Part shown: positions 24,354 through 33,330 of the stretch, in pieces
Position numbering within the stretch: the first letter of the stretch is position 1
Layout of the letters: each line of letters starts with the position of its first letter
Origin: Clostridia bacterium
Lineage (GTDB): Bacteria; Bacillota_A; Clostridia; Oscillospirales; Acutalibacteraceae
Length of the DNA: 64,000 nt
NCBI GenBank assembly: GCA_017456015.1
Contig: JAFTLL010000004.1
Coordinates: 248,001 to 312,000, forward strand
Direction: 5' to 3'
Made by a program: the position numbers and the translations under genes
The notes under the pieces: generated by a model
The model's database searches: none
Told to the model about the DNA's origin: nothing
Seen by the model: the letters and a program-made list of their open reading frames with translations, nothing else

Positions 24354-25625
24354 TTATTTAATCGCGTCACAGCCCATATACGGCACCAGCGCTTCGGGTA
24401 CCGTAACCGAGCCGTCGGGATTTTGATAGTTTTCTAAAATGGCGGCAACGGTGCGGCCGATGGCCAGACCCGAGCCGTTCAGGGTGTGCACAAGGCGAGC
24501 CTTGTCCTTCGGTCCGTTTTTGAAACGAATGGCGGCGCGGCGTGCCTGGTAGTCCTCAAAGTTAGAACAGCTGGAAATTTCCAGATAGCGGTTGTAGGAG
24601 GGCATCCAAACCTCAATGTCGTAGGTTTTTGCCGAGGAGAACCCGATGTCCCCCGAGCAGAGCGCAACAACACGATAGGGCAGCCCCAACAGTTGCAGCA
24701 TTTTTTCGGCATCGGCCGTCAGGGATTCCAATTCGTCATAGGAGGTTTCGGGGTCGGCAAATTTAACCAGTTCTACTTTGTTGAATTGATGCTGACGAAT
24801 CAGACCACGCGTGTCACGGCCGGCACTGCCGGCTTCGGCGCGGAAGCAAGCCGAATAGGCACAATATTTAATCGGCAGTTTTGCACCGTCCAAAATTTCA
24901 TCGCGATGCATATTGGTTACCGGCACCTCGGCAGTGGGAATCAGGAAATAATCCTCCCCTGCCAGCTTAAAGGCATCCTCCTCAAACTTGGGGAGCTGCC
25001 CCGTACCGGTCATTGATGCACGGTTGACCATAAAGGGCGGAAAGACCTCGGTATAGCCGTTGGCGGTGTGGTTGTTTAAATAGAAATTGATAACGGCACG
25101 TTCCAGACGAGCGCCGAGACCTTTATAAAAGGTAAAGCGCGTACCGGTTACCTTGGCCGCCGTTTCGGCGTCAAGAATCTGCAACTGACTGCCGATTTCC
25201 CAATGCGCTTTGGGGGTGTAGTCGAATTTTGTCGGTTCGCCGTGACGGCGAACCTCAACATTCATACTATCATCGGTACCAACCGGCGTGGTGGCGCTGG
25301 GAATGTTGGGAATGGTGAGCAGCAGTTGGGTTTGCTTTGCTTCCAATTCACCCAGAAGCGCATCGTTGGCCTTGATGGTTTCCGAAAGGGTTTTCATTTC
25401 GCTCATCAGCGCAGAAATATCGCCGCCCTCTTTTTTGAGCGCCGGAATTTGTTTGGAAACGGCATTTTGTTTTGCCTTCATCGCCTCAACACTGGCAATG
25501 ATTTCGCGCCGTTTATCGTCAATCACCAACAGCTCGTCAACCGCTGCGTCGTAATCGGCATTTCTCGTTTTCAAGGCCGCTTTTACACGGTCGGGCTCTT
25601 GTCTGATGATTTTAATGTCTAACAT
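24354..25625 (-). CDS. serS: Seryl-tRNA synthetase
   Basis: A 423-residue class II aminoacyl-tRNA synthetase. The N-terminal coiled-coil arm that grips the long variable arm of tRNA-Ser spans about 25-100. Class II motifs follow: motif 2 [22 protein letters not shown] and motif 3 [19 protein letters not shown] (each with the conserved Arg). The final YMGCDAIK is typical. TTGGAGG precedes ATG 25625, 20 bases after the parB stop. No T-box or other leader fits in this short gap, so expression probably follows parAB. Confidence 0.97.
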   Translation of the reverse strand: MLDIKIIRQEPDRVKAALKTRNADYDAAVDELLVIDDKRREIIASVEAMKAKQNAVSKQIPALKKEGGDISALMSEMKTLSETIKANDALLGELEAKQTQLLLTIPNIPSATTPVGTDDSMNVEVRRHGEPTKFDYTPKAHWEIGSQLQILDAETAAKVTGTRFTFYKGLGARLERAVINFYLNNHTANGYTEVFPPFMVNRASMTGTGQLPKFEEDAFKLAGEDYFLIPTAEVPVTNMHRDEILDGAKLPIKYCAYSACFRAEAGSAGRDTRGLIRQHQFNKVELVKFADPETSYDELESLTADAEKMLQLLGLPYRVVALCSGDIGFSSAKTYDIEVWMPSYNRYLEISSCSNFEDYQARRAAIRFKNGPKDKARLVHTLNGSGLAIGRTVAAILENYQNPDGSVTVPEALVPYMGCDAIK

Positions 25626-25645
25626 TTTGATTTGCCTCCAAGTTT

Positions 25646-26476
25646 TTATTCTTCATCTGCAAGACGTCTTGCAAAGTCATACAATTCATCTTTACTGTAA
25701 AATTCCATATGCAGTACACCACCGGTTTTAGATGGTGTTATGTAAACCTTTCTCCCCAGCGTACGCGCCAAAGACAACTCTACCTCGCTGTAAGGGTTTT
25801 GCACCGGCCTTTTCGATTTTTTCGGTGCGCCGGAAAGACGCAAGGCCTCAATTGCACGCACGGTAGCACCGGCGAGTGCCATGGCCAAGCCCTTGGCCCG
25901 AAGCTCACTGTCTGCAATGGCGAGCAACGCACGCGCGTGTCCCTGTGTAATTTTACCCGATGCCAAGCATTCCTGCTCTTTTTCGGTCAAGCCGAGCAGA
26001 CGCAAGGCGTTGGCGATGGCTGGACGGGATTTTCCCACCTTTTGCGCCACCTCTTCCTGGGTAAGCGCAAAGCGCTCCATCAAAACGCGGTAGCCCTCTG
26101 CCTCCTCTATCGGGTTCAAATCTTCTCTTTGCAGATTTTCAATCAGCGCGAGCTGCATGGTTTCGTTGTCGTCCATTTCACGGATAATGACCGGAACGCT
26201 GTCCAATTCGGCCATTCGGCTTGCACGCCAACGGCGTTCACCGGCTACGATTTGATATCTTCCGCTGGCCAACGGGCGCACCAACAGCGGTTGCAACAAA
26301 CCGTGTTCACGAATACTGTCAGCCAACTCCTCCAACGCTTGCGGGTCAAAGTTTTTACGCGGCTGTTCTCGGTTGGGTTCAATTTCGGACAACCGTAAAG
26401 TTACCGGTGCACCGCTTTCGGCGGTATTGTCGTTAAACAGGGAATCCAATCCCCGGCCAAGTCCACCTTTTGCCAT
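25646..26476 (-). CDS. parB: ParB/Spo0J chromosome partitioning protein
   Basis: A 276-residue CTP-dependent clamp that loads at parS. The N-terminal GRGLDSLF binds ParA; the ParB/Srx CTPase domain shows [26 protein letters not shown] and [19 protein letters not shown]; the central helix-turn-helix follows with [23 protein letters not shown] short C-terminal dimerisation domain ends at LADEE. ATG 26476 shares one base with the ParA stop (TAATG). Cognate parS sites lie upstream of parA in this same window. Confidence 0.96.
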   Translation of the reverse strand: MAKGGLGRGLDSLFNDNTAESGAPVTLRLSEIEPNREQPRKNFDPQALEELADSIREHGLLQPLLVRPLASGRYQIVAGERRWRASRMAELDSVPVIIREMDDNETMQLALIENLQREDLNPIEEAEGYRVLMERFALTQEEVAQKVGKSRPAIANALRLLGLTEKEQECLASGKITQGHARALLAIADSELRAKGLAMALAGATVRAIEALRLSGAPKKSKRPVQNPYSEVELSLARTLGRKVYITPSKTGGVLHMEFYSKDELYDFARRLADEE

Positions 26477-27249
26477 TATTTCCACCCCTTGTTCTGTTTT
26501 ATCAGTTCCTTTGCTAAATCACGGTAGGCCGCAGCCCCTTTGGAGCGTTTGTCGTAATAACCAATCGGTTTGCCGTAACTGGGCGCTTCCGAAAGCCGCA
26601 CCGAGCGCGGAACGACAGTTTTAAACAATTTTTGCGGGAAAAAGCGTTTGATTTCCCGAACAACCTGTTGGGTTAAATTCAGTCGGCCGTCATACATGGT
26701 GAGCAAAACGCCCTCTAAATCAATCGTCGGGTTGTAGAGCCGCTTGATTTGGCGTACCGTCGACATCAATTGCGACAGACCTTCCAGCGCATAATATTCG
26801 CATTGAATCGGCACCAAAATGGTGTCGCAAGCCGTTAAAGCATTGATGGTAACCAATCCCAGCGAGGGAGGACAGTCAATCAATATGTAATCGTAATGCT
26901 CTCTTACCAGCGCCAAAGCGCGTTTCAACTGACCTTCCCGCCGTTGCACCTCAATCAATTCGATTTCGGCACCGGCAAGGTTCATATCACAGGGTATCAA
27001 CCAAACATTTTTAAAGGCGGTTTTGAGAGCACAATCCTCTGCTTTTGCACCTGAAACCAACAAATGATAAGAAGAAGCGGTGATTTCCCGTTTGGAAATA
27101 CCATAACCGCTGGTGGAGTTGCCTTGCGGGTCGGCATCAATTAGGAGAACCTTTTTTCCTGCCTCTCCCAGCGCCGCGGACAGATTTACCGCCGTTGTGG
27201 TTTTTCCAACGCCGCCCTTTTGGTTTACAATTGCAATAATCTTTGTCAA
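26476..27249 (-). CDS. parA: ParA/Soj chromosome partitioning ATPase
   Basis: A 257-residue deviant Walker ATPase that works with ParB in chromosome segregation and, in Bacillus, in DnaA control. The motif [14 protein letters not shown] has the signature lysine; [11 protein letters not shown] is Walker B. The likely start is TTG 27249 (reading [13 protein letters not shown]), with GGGGG about 7 bases before it; GTG 27255 is the alternative but sits too close to that site. A promoter and two parS sites lie upstream. parB overlaps the stop by one base. Confidence 0.95.
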   Translation of the reverse strand: MTKIIAIVNQKGGVGKTTTAVNLSAALGEAGKKVLLIDADPQGNSTSGYGISKREITASSYHLLVSGAKAEDCALKTAFKNVWLIPCDMNLAGAEIELIEVQRREGQLKRALALVREHYDYILIDCPPSLGLVTINALTACDTILVPIQCEYYALEGLSQLMSTVRQIKRLYNPTIDLEGVLLTMYDGRLNLTQQVVREIKRFFPQKLFKTVVPRSVRLSEAPSYGKPIGYYDKRSKGAAAYRDLAKELIKQNKGWK

Positions 27250-27286
27250 GGCCACACCCCCATCGTATTTATACAATTACTATTTT

Positions 27287-27315
27287 ACTATACTCTGCAT
27301 AAAAAGTAAAGTAAA
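27287..27315 (-). promoter_or_regulatory. Probable parAB promoter
   Basis: Minus strand: TTTACT (27315-27310), 17-base spacer, TATAGT (27292-27287), 37 bases before the parA start. The parS pair lies immediately upstream, so ParB bound or spread there could repress it. Confidence 0.65.
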
Positions 27316-27332
27316 ATATACTGTAAAACAAT

Positions 27333-27348
27333 GGTTTCACGTGAAACT
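27333..27348. promoter_or_regulatory. parS-like site 1 (14-bp core)
   Basis: GGTTTCACGTGAAACT contains the full 14-bp palindromic core of parS and differs from the consensus TGTTNCACGTGAAACA only at the two outermost bases. Its centre is 26 bp from that of site 2. Confidence 0.88.
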
Positions 27349-27358
27349 TTTTGAAGGA

Positions 27359-27374
27359 TGTTTCACGTGAAACA
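27359..27374. promoter_or_regulatory. parS site 2 (perfect consensus)
   Basis: TGTTTCACGTGAAACA is an exact match to the 16-bp bacterial parS consensus. It lies between the spoVAE stop and the parA promoter, next to the parAB genes whose product binds it. Confidence 0.97.
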
Positions 27375-27391
27375 TGACCGGCACTTCTCTG

Positions 27392-27757
27392 CTATTTCGC
27401 CCGCGGCCGGGAAAATAAAGCGGCAATAAAACCAAACACAATGGCAGCGCTGATGCCGGCCGCTGTCGCAGTAATGCCACCGCCGATGGCACCCATCAGC
27501 CCGTATTCTTTAATTCCCTCCTGCACTCCCTTCGCCAGCGTGTAGCCAAATCCGGTCAGCGGCACGGTTGCCCCTGCGCCGGCAAAGTTTACCAGCGGCT
27601 CGTACAGACCGATAGCGGTCAACAAAACACCGGTCGTAACATAACCTACCAAAATGCGTGCCGGTGTGAGCTTGGTGTAGTCGATCAAGACCTGTCCAAT
27701 CAAACACAAAGCGCCACCGATCAAAAAAGCATACAAATATTGTAAAAAGGTTTCCAT
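27392..27757 (-). CDS. spoVAE: Stage V sporulation protein AE (SpoVAEb type)
   Basis: A 121-residue membrane protein with four hydrophobic segments, starting METFLQYLYAFLIGGALCLIGQ, followed by LTPARILVGYV and GGGITATAAGISAAIVFGF, all typical of SpoVAE. SpoVA proteins form the channel that moves dipicolinic acid into the forespore and out at germination. ATG 27757 has GGAG at good spacing. Usually found with spoVAC and spoVAD; here it stands alone, directly upstream of parS-parAB. It supports a spore-forming lineage. Confidence 0.9.
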   Translation of the reverse strand: METFLQYLYAFLIGGALCLIGQVLIDYTKLTPARILVGYVTTGVLLTAIGLYEPLVNFAGAGATVPLTGFGYTLAKGVQEGIKEYGLMGAIGGGITATAAGISAAIVFGFIAALFSRPRAK

Positions 27758-27780
27758 ATTTATCAACTCCGAATTTATTG

Positions 27781-27833
27781 TTGCATTTTTTCAGTAAAAT
27801 ATTCTTGTATTCAAAATGCAAATCGTGTATAAT
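27781..27833 (+). promoter_or_regulatory. Promoter with inverted repeat upstream of DUF3048 gene
   Basis: TTGTAT (27805-27810), 17-base spacer, TATAAT (27828-27833). A perfect 9-bp inverted repeat TTGCATTTT (27781-27789) / AAAATGCAA (27813-27821) flanks the -35 and could be a regulator site. The region also faces the spoVAE start on the other strand. Confidence 0.7.
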
Positions 27834-27862
27834 GATTTTGTAAACGCAGGAGGGATGTTTAT

Positions 27863-28945
27863 ATGAAAAAATACATATCGGTCATTTTGTTACTTTCGTT
27901 GCTTTGCACGCTTTTCAGCGGTTGTGGGTCCAAAAAGGATGCAACCGATAAAAAAACCGATAAGGATAAAGCAACCTCATCGGTTGTAAGTCAGGCGCCG
28001 CAATTTGTGGTCAATCCCCTTACCGGATTGGAAAACCTGTCCCCGGACAAGGCAAATGTACGTCCTGTCGCGGTTATGGTAAATAATCTGACAACGGCGC
28101 AAAAGGTACAGACCGGTTTAGATAAAGCCGACATTGTCTATGAAACCTATGTAGAGGCCGGCATCACCCGCCTGCTGGCTGTCTATAAAGATGTTGCCTC
28201 TGTCGGCCAAATCGGCACGATTCGTTCGGCACGCTACTCTTATGTTGACCTGGCCAACGGGCATGATGCGTTGTATGTGCATGCCGGAATCGACGGTGCC
28301 TATTGCGAGCCTTATGCCAACAAGGTTTCCGACCATATCAATTTGATTGCCGGTGCGCCGTCAGCCTCTTATTTCCGCGAGAAAAACGGCTTGTCAAAAG
28401 AGCATACGCTCTATTCTACCGGTGAAAAAATTCTTTCGGCAATGGGCTCTATGAAGCGCCGCACCACCGTCAAAGAGGCTTACAATACCCCTTGGGTTTC
28501 CTTTAACAGTGCCGAAAGTCCGGCCACGCCGACCAACAAGCTGGCCGACGGAACTTTGGTTAAAACCGTAACGGTGCCGATGTCCGGCTCCTATACGACC
28601 CAGTTTATTTATGACGAGACCGCCAAGGAATATTACCGCACCAGAAAAGGTACAGCCCATACCGATTACAAAACCGGAAGCAAGGTTTCGGTAAAAAATA
28701 TCTTTGTTCTGTTCACGACGGTTACCCCCTTCCCGGACAATTATCATGTAAAGGAACACCTTGACAGCGGCTCGGGTTATTATGTGTCGGACGGCGGCTA
28801 TGAAGAAATCCAGTGGAAAAAGGGCGCAACGTCGGATAAATTTGTCTTTACAAAGGCCGACGGCAGCGTTTTAAATGTCAACGCCGGACAGTCCTGGGTA
28901 TTCATCGCAAACCAAAACATAAAATCAGGCGTGAAATTCCAGTAA
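27863..28945 (+). CDS. DUF3048 lipoprotein (YerB-like)
   Basis: A 360-residue lipoprotein: signal peptide MKKYISVILLLSLLCTLFSGC with lipobox FSGC, a charged Lys/Asp/Thr linker, then the DUF3048 fold starting NPLTGLENLSPDK, with RPVAVMVNN, ADIVYETYVEAGITRLLAVY and IGTIRSARYSYVDLA. The C-terminal DUF3048 part includes AGQSWVFI. In Bacillus YerB is a lipoprotein of unknown enzymatic role. GGAGGG precedes ATG 27863. It has its own promoter and terminator. Confidence 0.92.
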   Translation: MKKYISVILLLSLLCTLFSGCGSKKDATDKKTDKDKATSSVVSQAPQFVVNPLTGLENLSPDKANVRPVAVMVNNLTTAQKVQTGLDKADIVYETYVEAGITRLLAVYKDVASVGQIGTIRSARYSYVDLANGHDALYVHAGIDGAYCEPYANKVSDHINLIAGAPSASYFREKNGLSKEHTLYSTGEKILSAMGSMKRRTTVKEAYNTPWVSFNSAESPATPTNKLADGTLVKTVTVPMSGSYTTQFIYDETAKEYYRTRKGTAHTDYKTGSKVSVKNIFVLFTTVTPFPDNYHVKEHLDSGSGYYVSDGGYEEIQWKKGATSDKFVFTKADGSVLNVNAGQSWVFIANQNIKSGVKFQ

Positions 28946-28954
28946 AACGCAGAT

Positions 28955-28984
28955 AAAACCGCGCTTTCTGCGCGGTTTTTGATT
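28955..28984 (+). terminator. Intrinsic terminator after DUF3048 gene
   Basis: A 10-bp stem AAAACCGCGC / GCGCGGTTTT with TTTCT loop, followed by a T tract. Confidence 0.92.
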
Positions 28985-29050
28985 TTTCCAATTGTCACCT
29001 TTTTATTTTTATTTGGTTGACATATATCGTATAAATAGAGAGGTTAAGAA

Positions 29051-30013
29051 ATGTTAAAAGATGAAATTTTAAAATTACTCTATACCCAGCGTGTGATGCT
29101 TTCGGGGGAAGCTCTGGCGGCAAGGTTCGGTGTCAGCCGAAATGCCGTTTGGAAAGCCGTTAAGCAACTGCAAAAGGAGGGCTTTGCTGTTACCGCATCG
29201 ACCAATAAGGGGTACTTTTTGGAGGGCTGCGGAAGAACCCTCTCCCCTGTTGTTCTGGAAGCCGAGTTGCAGGACGCGGCCTTTGGAAAACCCCTGCATT
29301 TTCATTCAACGCTGGATTCGACCAATATAAAAGCAAAGGCGCTGGCCGAAACCGGTGCACCGGGCGGCACGGTGGTGCTTGCCGAAAGCCAAACCGCCGG
29401 CAAAGGCCGGCTGGGACGTACCTTTTATTCCCCGGCACAGCAAGGGGTTTATTTCAGCCTGCTTCTCCGGCCGGAAAGCTTTGGGGAAAACGCCATGCTG
29501 CTTACCTCTATGTGTGCCGTAGCGACTGCCGAAGCCATTGAGGCGGTTGCACCGGTGAAGGTGCAAATCAAATGGGTCAACGATTTGTTGATAAAGGGCA
29601 AAAAGGTTTGCGGTATTTTGACCGAGGCCGGTTTTTGCTTGGAGGAGCAAAGGATGGACTATGTCATTGTTGGCATCGGTGTCAACTGCGGCCCACAGGC
29701 CTTTCCGCCCGAATTGCGCGATATCGCCACCTCTATCGAAAATGAAACCGGCATACCGCTGAACCGCAGCCTCTTGGTTGCCGAAATCCTAAAACGCATT
29801 GAAATAGGGCTCAAAACCATGGAAAACAGAGCCTTTTTGTCAGCCTGTCGGTCACGCTCGGCACTGCTCGGTAAAACCGTTACGGTATATCGCGGCGCGG
29901 CGTGTTATTCGGCAACCGCTGTGGGGATTGATGACGAGGGCGCCTTGCAAGTTAAAACCCAAGACGGGGTAGTGCAAAGTTTGGTTTCGGGAGAGGTGCG
30001 TGTGCGGCTGTGA
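29051..30013 (+). CDS. birA: Biotin--protein ligase / biotin repressor
   Basis: A 320-residue bifunctional BirA. The N-terminal winged helix (about 1-60, SGEALAARFGVSRNAVWKAV) can repress biotin genes. The ligase domain has GKGRLGRTFYSP (biotinyl-AMP loop), IKWVNDLLIKGKKVCGIL and a small SH3-like C-terminal domain (about 265-320). It makes biotinyl-AMP and biotinylates carboxylase subunits. It overlaps bioY by 4 bases (GTGA), so transport and ligation are translationally coupled. No clear palindromic BirA operator was found upstream. Confidence 0.96.
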   Translation: MLKDEILKLLYTQRVMLSGEALAARFGVSRNAVWKAVKQLQKEGFAVTASTNKGYFLEGCGRTLSPVVLEAELQDAAFGKPLHFHSTLDSTNIKAKALAETGAPGGTVVLAESQTAGKGRLGRTFYSPAQQGVYFSLLLRPESFGENAMLLTSMCAVATAEAIEAVAPVKVQIKWVNDLLIKGKKVCGILTEAGFCLEEQRMDYVIVGIGVNCGPQAFPPELRDIATSIENETGIPLNRSLLVAEILKRIEIGLKTMENRAFLSACRSRSALLGKTVTVYRGAACYSATAVGIDDEGALQVKTQDGVVQSLVSGEVRVRL

Positions 30014-30525
30014 AATATCGTATACTGTGTTTGACCGCTCTGTTCGCTGCCTTGCTTTGTCTGCTTTCTCCCCTTTCCCTTCCCGCTGGCTCGATTCCGG
30101 TTTCGCTTGGCAGCCTTGCGGTTTACATAACATCGATATACTTGGGAAAAAGAGGCACCCTTTCGGTCATTGTATTTGTGTTGTTGGGGATCATCGGTCT
30201 GCCGGTTTTTTCCGGCTTTCGCGGCGGCTTGGATGTGGTCACCGGCTTGACCGGCGGCTACATTTTGGGCTATATTCCATGCGCATGGATTGTCGGTTTT
30301 GCGCGCGATAAATGGAAAGGCAAACCTCTGTTGTTGCTTTTGTTCATGGGAATTGGAACGGCGGTATTATATGGCTTCGGCAGCTTGCAATATGCTCTGC
30401 TGGGCGGTATACCCTTTAAGACCGCTCTATGGAGCGGTGTGCTGCCCTTTCTGCCGGGAGACGCGGCGAAAATGCTGGCCGCCCTATTTCTTTCCGGCCG
30501 CGTAAAAAATATACACGCCCTGTAA
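30010..30525 (+). CDS. bioY: Biotin transporter substrate-binding subunit BioY
   Basis: A 171-residue S component of an energy-coupling-factor transporter with about six membrane segments. Family stretches are PLSLPAGSIPVSLGSLAVYI, GIIGLPVFSGFRGG and the GLTGGYILGYIP loop. GTG 30010 overlaps the birA stop. The energising EcfA/EcfT module is not in the window. The pairing with birA indicates dependence on external biotin; no biotin biosynthesis genes are nearby. Confidence 0.95.
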   Translation: MKYRILCLTALFAALLCLLSPLSLPAGSIPVSLGSLAVYITSIYLGKRGTLSVIVFVLLGIIGLPVFSGFRGGLDVVTGLTGGYILGYIPCAWIVGFARDKWKGKPLLLLLFMGIGTAVLYGFGSLQYALLGGIPFKTALWSGVLPFLPGDAAKMLAALFLSGRVKNIHAL

Positions 30526-30640
30526 TTTTAGGTTTACATAACACATAAAATTTCATTGCCGGATGGACTTGCCGTGTCCGCCACACAAGGACAAACGTCT
30601 GCTGTTCATAGAAAAAATTTAAAATTTATTGAAAATGCAG

Positions 30641-30669
30641 TTGATTTCGGCAGTAGAGTGTTATATAAT
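30641..30669 (+). promoter_or_regulatory. Sigma-A promoter for serC
   Basis: TTGATT (30641-30646), 17-base spacer, TATAAT (30664-30669), 31 bases before ATG 30701. Confidence 0.85.
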
Positions 30670-30700
30670 GATAATATCTTTTTTTCAGGAGGAAATCTCA

Positions 30701-31789
30701 ATGTACAATCGAATTTTTAATTTTTCCGCAGGCCCTTCTATGCTGCCGGTTTCCGTACTTGAAAAAGCGCGTGACCAAATGATGAACTATGAGAACAGCG
30801 GCATGAGCGTGATGGAAATGAGCCATCGCTCCAAAGCCTTTGATACCGTCATTAAAGATGCCGAAGCGCTTTTGCGTGAGGTCATGCAGATTCCGGACAA
30901 TTATAAGGTTCTGTTTATGCAGGGCGGTGCGTCGTTGCAGTTTGCCAGCGTGCCGATGAACCTGCTGAAAACCGGTGTGGCCGATTATGTTGTTACCGGT
31001 CAGTTTTCGGGCAAGGCCTATACCGAGGCCCAGAAATACAGCGACAAGATTCACCTTGCCGCAACCACCAAGAGTGAAAACTTCTGCCGGATTCCCCGTC
31101 AGGAGGAATTGGATTTGACCCCCGGTGCCGATTATGTGCATATCTGCTTTAACAACACCATTTTCGGAACCAAATGGGATTATATTCCCGAAACCAACGG
31201 TGTACCGCTGGTGGCAGATATGAGCTCCTGCATTCTTTCCGAGCCGGTTGACGTTTCCAAGTTCGGCTTGATTTATGCCGGCGCGCAGAAGAACGTTGCC
31301 CCGGCCGGCTTGACCATTGTAATTGTTCGTGAGGATTTGATTCGCGAGGATTTACCGGCTTATGTTCCGGCCGTCTGCAATTACAGCACGGTAGCCAAGA
31401 ACGAATCGATGTACAATACGCCGCCCTGCTGGCCGATTTACATTTGCAAGCTGGTATTGGAGTGGATTAAAGAGCTGGGTGGATTGTCGGTGCTGGCCGA
31501 AATCAACCGCAAGAAGGCAAATATGCTGTATGACTGCTTGGAAAACAGCCGCCTGTTCAAAAATCCCAATGCCAAGGAATGCCGTTCTATGATGAATGTA
31601 ACCTTCCGCGCCGAGGACGACGAATTGAATGCCAAATTCGTTAAGGAAAGCGCTGCCATGGGCATGAGCAATTTAAAGGGCCACCGTTCGGTTGGCGGTA
31701 TGCGCGCCTCGATTTACAATGCAATGCCGGTAGAGGGTGTTGAAAAGCTGATTGAATTTATTAAAAAATTTGAGGCAGAAAATCTGTAA
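30701..31789 (+). CDS. serC: Phosphoserine aminotransferase
   Basis: A 362-residue class V PLP aminotransferase that converts 3-phosphohydroxypyruvate to phosphoserine. It begins MYNRIFNFSAGPSMLPVSVL, has MSHRSKAF and the PLP-lysine region YAGAQKNVAPAGLT, and ends with KGHRSVGGMRASIYNAMP, the phosphate-binding and substrate loop. ATG 30701 is chosen because AGGAGG lies 7 bases before it; upstream in-frame codons overlap the promoter. SerA and SerB are not nearby. Confidence 0.96.
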   Translation: MYNRIFNFSAGPSMLPVSVLEKARDQMMNYENSGMSVMEMSHRSKAFDTVIKDAEALLREVMQIPDNYKVLFMQGGASLQFASVPMNLLKTGVADYVVTGQFSGKAYTEAQKYSDKIHLAATTKSENFCRIPRQEELDLTPGADYVHICFNNTIFGTKWDYIPETNGVPLVADMSSCILSEPVDVSKFGLIYAGAQKNVAPAGLTIVIVREDLIREDLPAYVPAVCNYSTVAKNESMYNTPPCWPIYICKLVLEWIKELGGLSVLAEINRKKANMLYDCLENSRLFKNPNAKECRSMMNVTFRAEDDELNAKFVKESAAMGMSNLKGHRSVGGMRASIYNAMPVEGVEKLIEFIKKFEAENL

Positions 31790-31801
31790 ATGCAAAAGGA
31801 T

Positions 31802-31837
31802 AACCGCCGCACAAAATTTGTGCGGCGGTTTTTTTAT
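31802..31837 (+). terminator. Intrinsic terminator of serC
   Basis: A 13-bp stem AACCGCCGCACAA / TTGTGCGGCGGTT with a 3-base loop, then TTTTTTATT. It sits at the convergent end with the SpoVAF-like gene. Confidence 0.93.
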
Positions 31838-33234
31838 TCAAAATTCTTAATACGGGTTCTGACAAACAGCTTCAAAAACTCCTTGGGAACAAAGGGGAAA
31901 ATCGGGCGCAGATAGGTGTAGCCGGTCAGGGTTTTGGTCGAGAGCATAACAGCCAAAATGATAACAATACCGGCGGCAAATCCCCAAAGGCCGAACAACT
32001 GCACCAAGACCAATAGTAACAAACGGCAGTATTTCATGGCATAACCCATTTCAAAACTGGGCTGTGCATAACTGGCAATGGCAACGAAGGCCATAAACAA
32101 AATAATCTCGGGCACAAACCAGTTGGCGCTGATGGCAAATTCGCTTAAAATCAGACCGCCGATAATACCCAGTGCGTTGGAAAGGGAATCGGGCGTATTG
32201 AGTGAGGCCAGCCGTAGACCGTCATTGATAAACTCGACCATCAAAAATTGCCAAAAAATAGGAATAGTAATAGGAACGGTTGGAATTAAAAACATCAACC
32301 AATCGGGTATTATTGTCGGGTTGTTTAAAAGCCAAAGCGCCAAAGGAGTCATAATTACCGAGAGCAAGGAAACCGCTAAACGAATGATACGCACAAAGGT
32401 GCCTGTAAGTGCCGGGAAGCAATAGTCGTCGGTTTCTTTTGTAAAGTCGGCAAAGGAGGAGGGGAATACCATAGCCGAAGGGGTGTTGTCGATAACAAGA
32501 ATGACCTTGCCCTCCATGATACAGGCGCTGGCATAATCGGGACGCTCGGTAAATTTCACATTGGGAAAGGGATTAAAAAAGGGGGAGGGGAGCAGGGTTT
32601 CCGAAATGGCCTGCAAGGACATCGAAGCACCGGTGACTTTCAGTTTGCTCAATCGATTGCGGAGCTTGTCGACGATTTTCTCGTCGGCCAGCCCGTCGAT
32701 ATAAGCAATGGCGACATCAACGCGTGAACCGTCGCCGACCTGCAAATGCTCAAAGACCAAACGGGTGTCACGAATCCGGCGGCGAATCATGGCGGTGTTG
32801 AAAATCAGGGTTTCCACAAAGCCGTCACGCGAGCCGCGCAGGGTTTTGTCCTTTTCCGGCTCGCTGATACTGCGCACCGGATAGGTTCGGGTATCGACCA
32901 ATAAGATGCCGGCAATCCCGTCGATAATCAGAGCAGTAACACCGCAAAGGATTTGCGTTTCTGCCTTTTTGTAATCGGTTTCATATTGCACCTCTACATA
33001 GGGCATTTTTATCTTTGAAAAGGCTTCCATATTCGGAATATCCTGTAATTCCTCCGGTTGGATTTTAAATAAAAACTCCAAGATTTTTTCAAAAACCTCG
33101 TCTTTGATAAAGCCGTCTATAAAGAATAAGGCAGATGTCCTTCCGGCAATTACAATATTGCGGCAGACCACATCAAAGCTACGGCCCACCTTTAAATCCT
33201 TGCGCATGGTTTCGATCATTACTTTATTATTCAC
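31834..33234 (-). CDS. SpoVAF/GerA family spore protein
   Basis: A 466-residue GerA-superfamily membrane protein. The cytosolic N-terminal domain (about 1-285) includes GRSFDVVCRN, KDKTLRGSRDGFVETLIFN and AIRRRIRDTRL-like RRRIRD. About five membrane helices follow. The RGSRDGFVE form and FFIDGFIKDEV segment look more like SpoVAF than nutrient-receptor GerAA subunits. GTG 33234 is chosen (GAGG 8 bases upstream) over GTG 33243. No gerAB or gerAC genes are adjacent, which also favours SpoVAF, although a lone GerA-type A subunit cannot be excluded. Confidence 0.85.
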   Translation of the reverse strand: MNNKVMIETMRKDLKVGRSFDVVCRNIVIAGRTSALFFIDGFIKDEVFEKILEFLFKIQPEELQDIPNMEAFSKIKMPYVEVQYETDYKKAETQILCGVTALIIDGIAGILLVDTRTYPVRSISEPEKDKTLRGSRDGFVETLIFNTAMIRRRIRDTRLVFEHLQVGDGSRVDVAIAYIDGLADEKIVDKLRNRLSKLKVTGASMSLQAISETLLPSPFFNPFPNVKFTERPDYASACIMEGKVILVIDNTPSAMVFPSSFADFTKETDDYCFPALTGTFVRIIRLAVSLLSVIMTPLALWLLNNPTIIPDWLMFLIPTVPITIPIFWQFLMVEFINDGLRLASLNTPDSLSNALGIIGGLILSEFAISANWFVPEIILFMAFVAIASYAQPSFEMGYAMKYCRLLLLVLVQLFGLWGFAAGIVIILAVMLSTKTLTGYTYLRPIFPFVPKEFLKLFVRTRIKNFE

Positions 33235-33330
33235 GCTACACACCTCGGTCTTATTCTTTCCTTTGTAATGGCAATTTATTCTAAAAATTGCACTTTTCTA
33301 ATATACCTATGGTGTGGGAGTGAAGTATAG

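Noticed and set aside
29017..29045. Promoter or BirA operator before birA
   Set aside because: TTGACA is present but no -10 lies at proper distance, and no biotin-operator palindrome could be formed.
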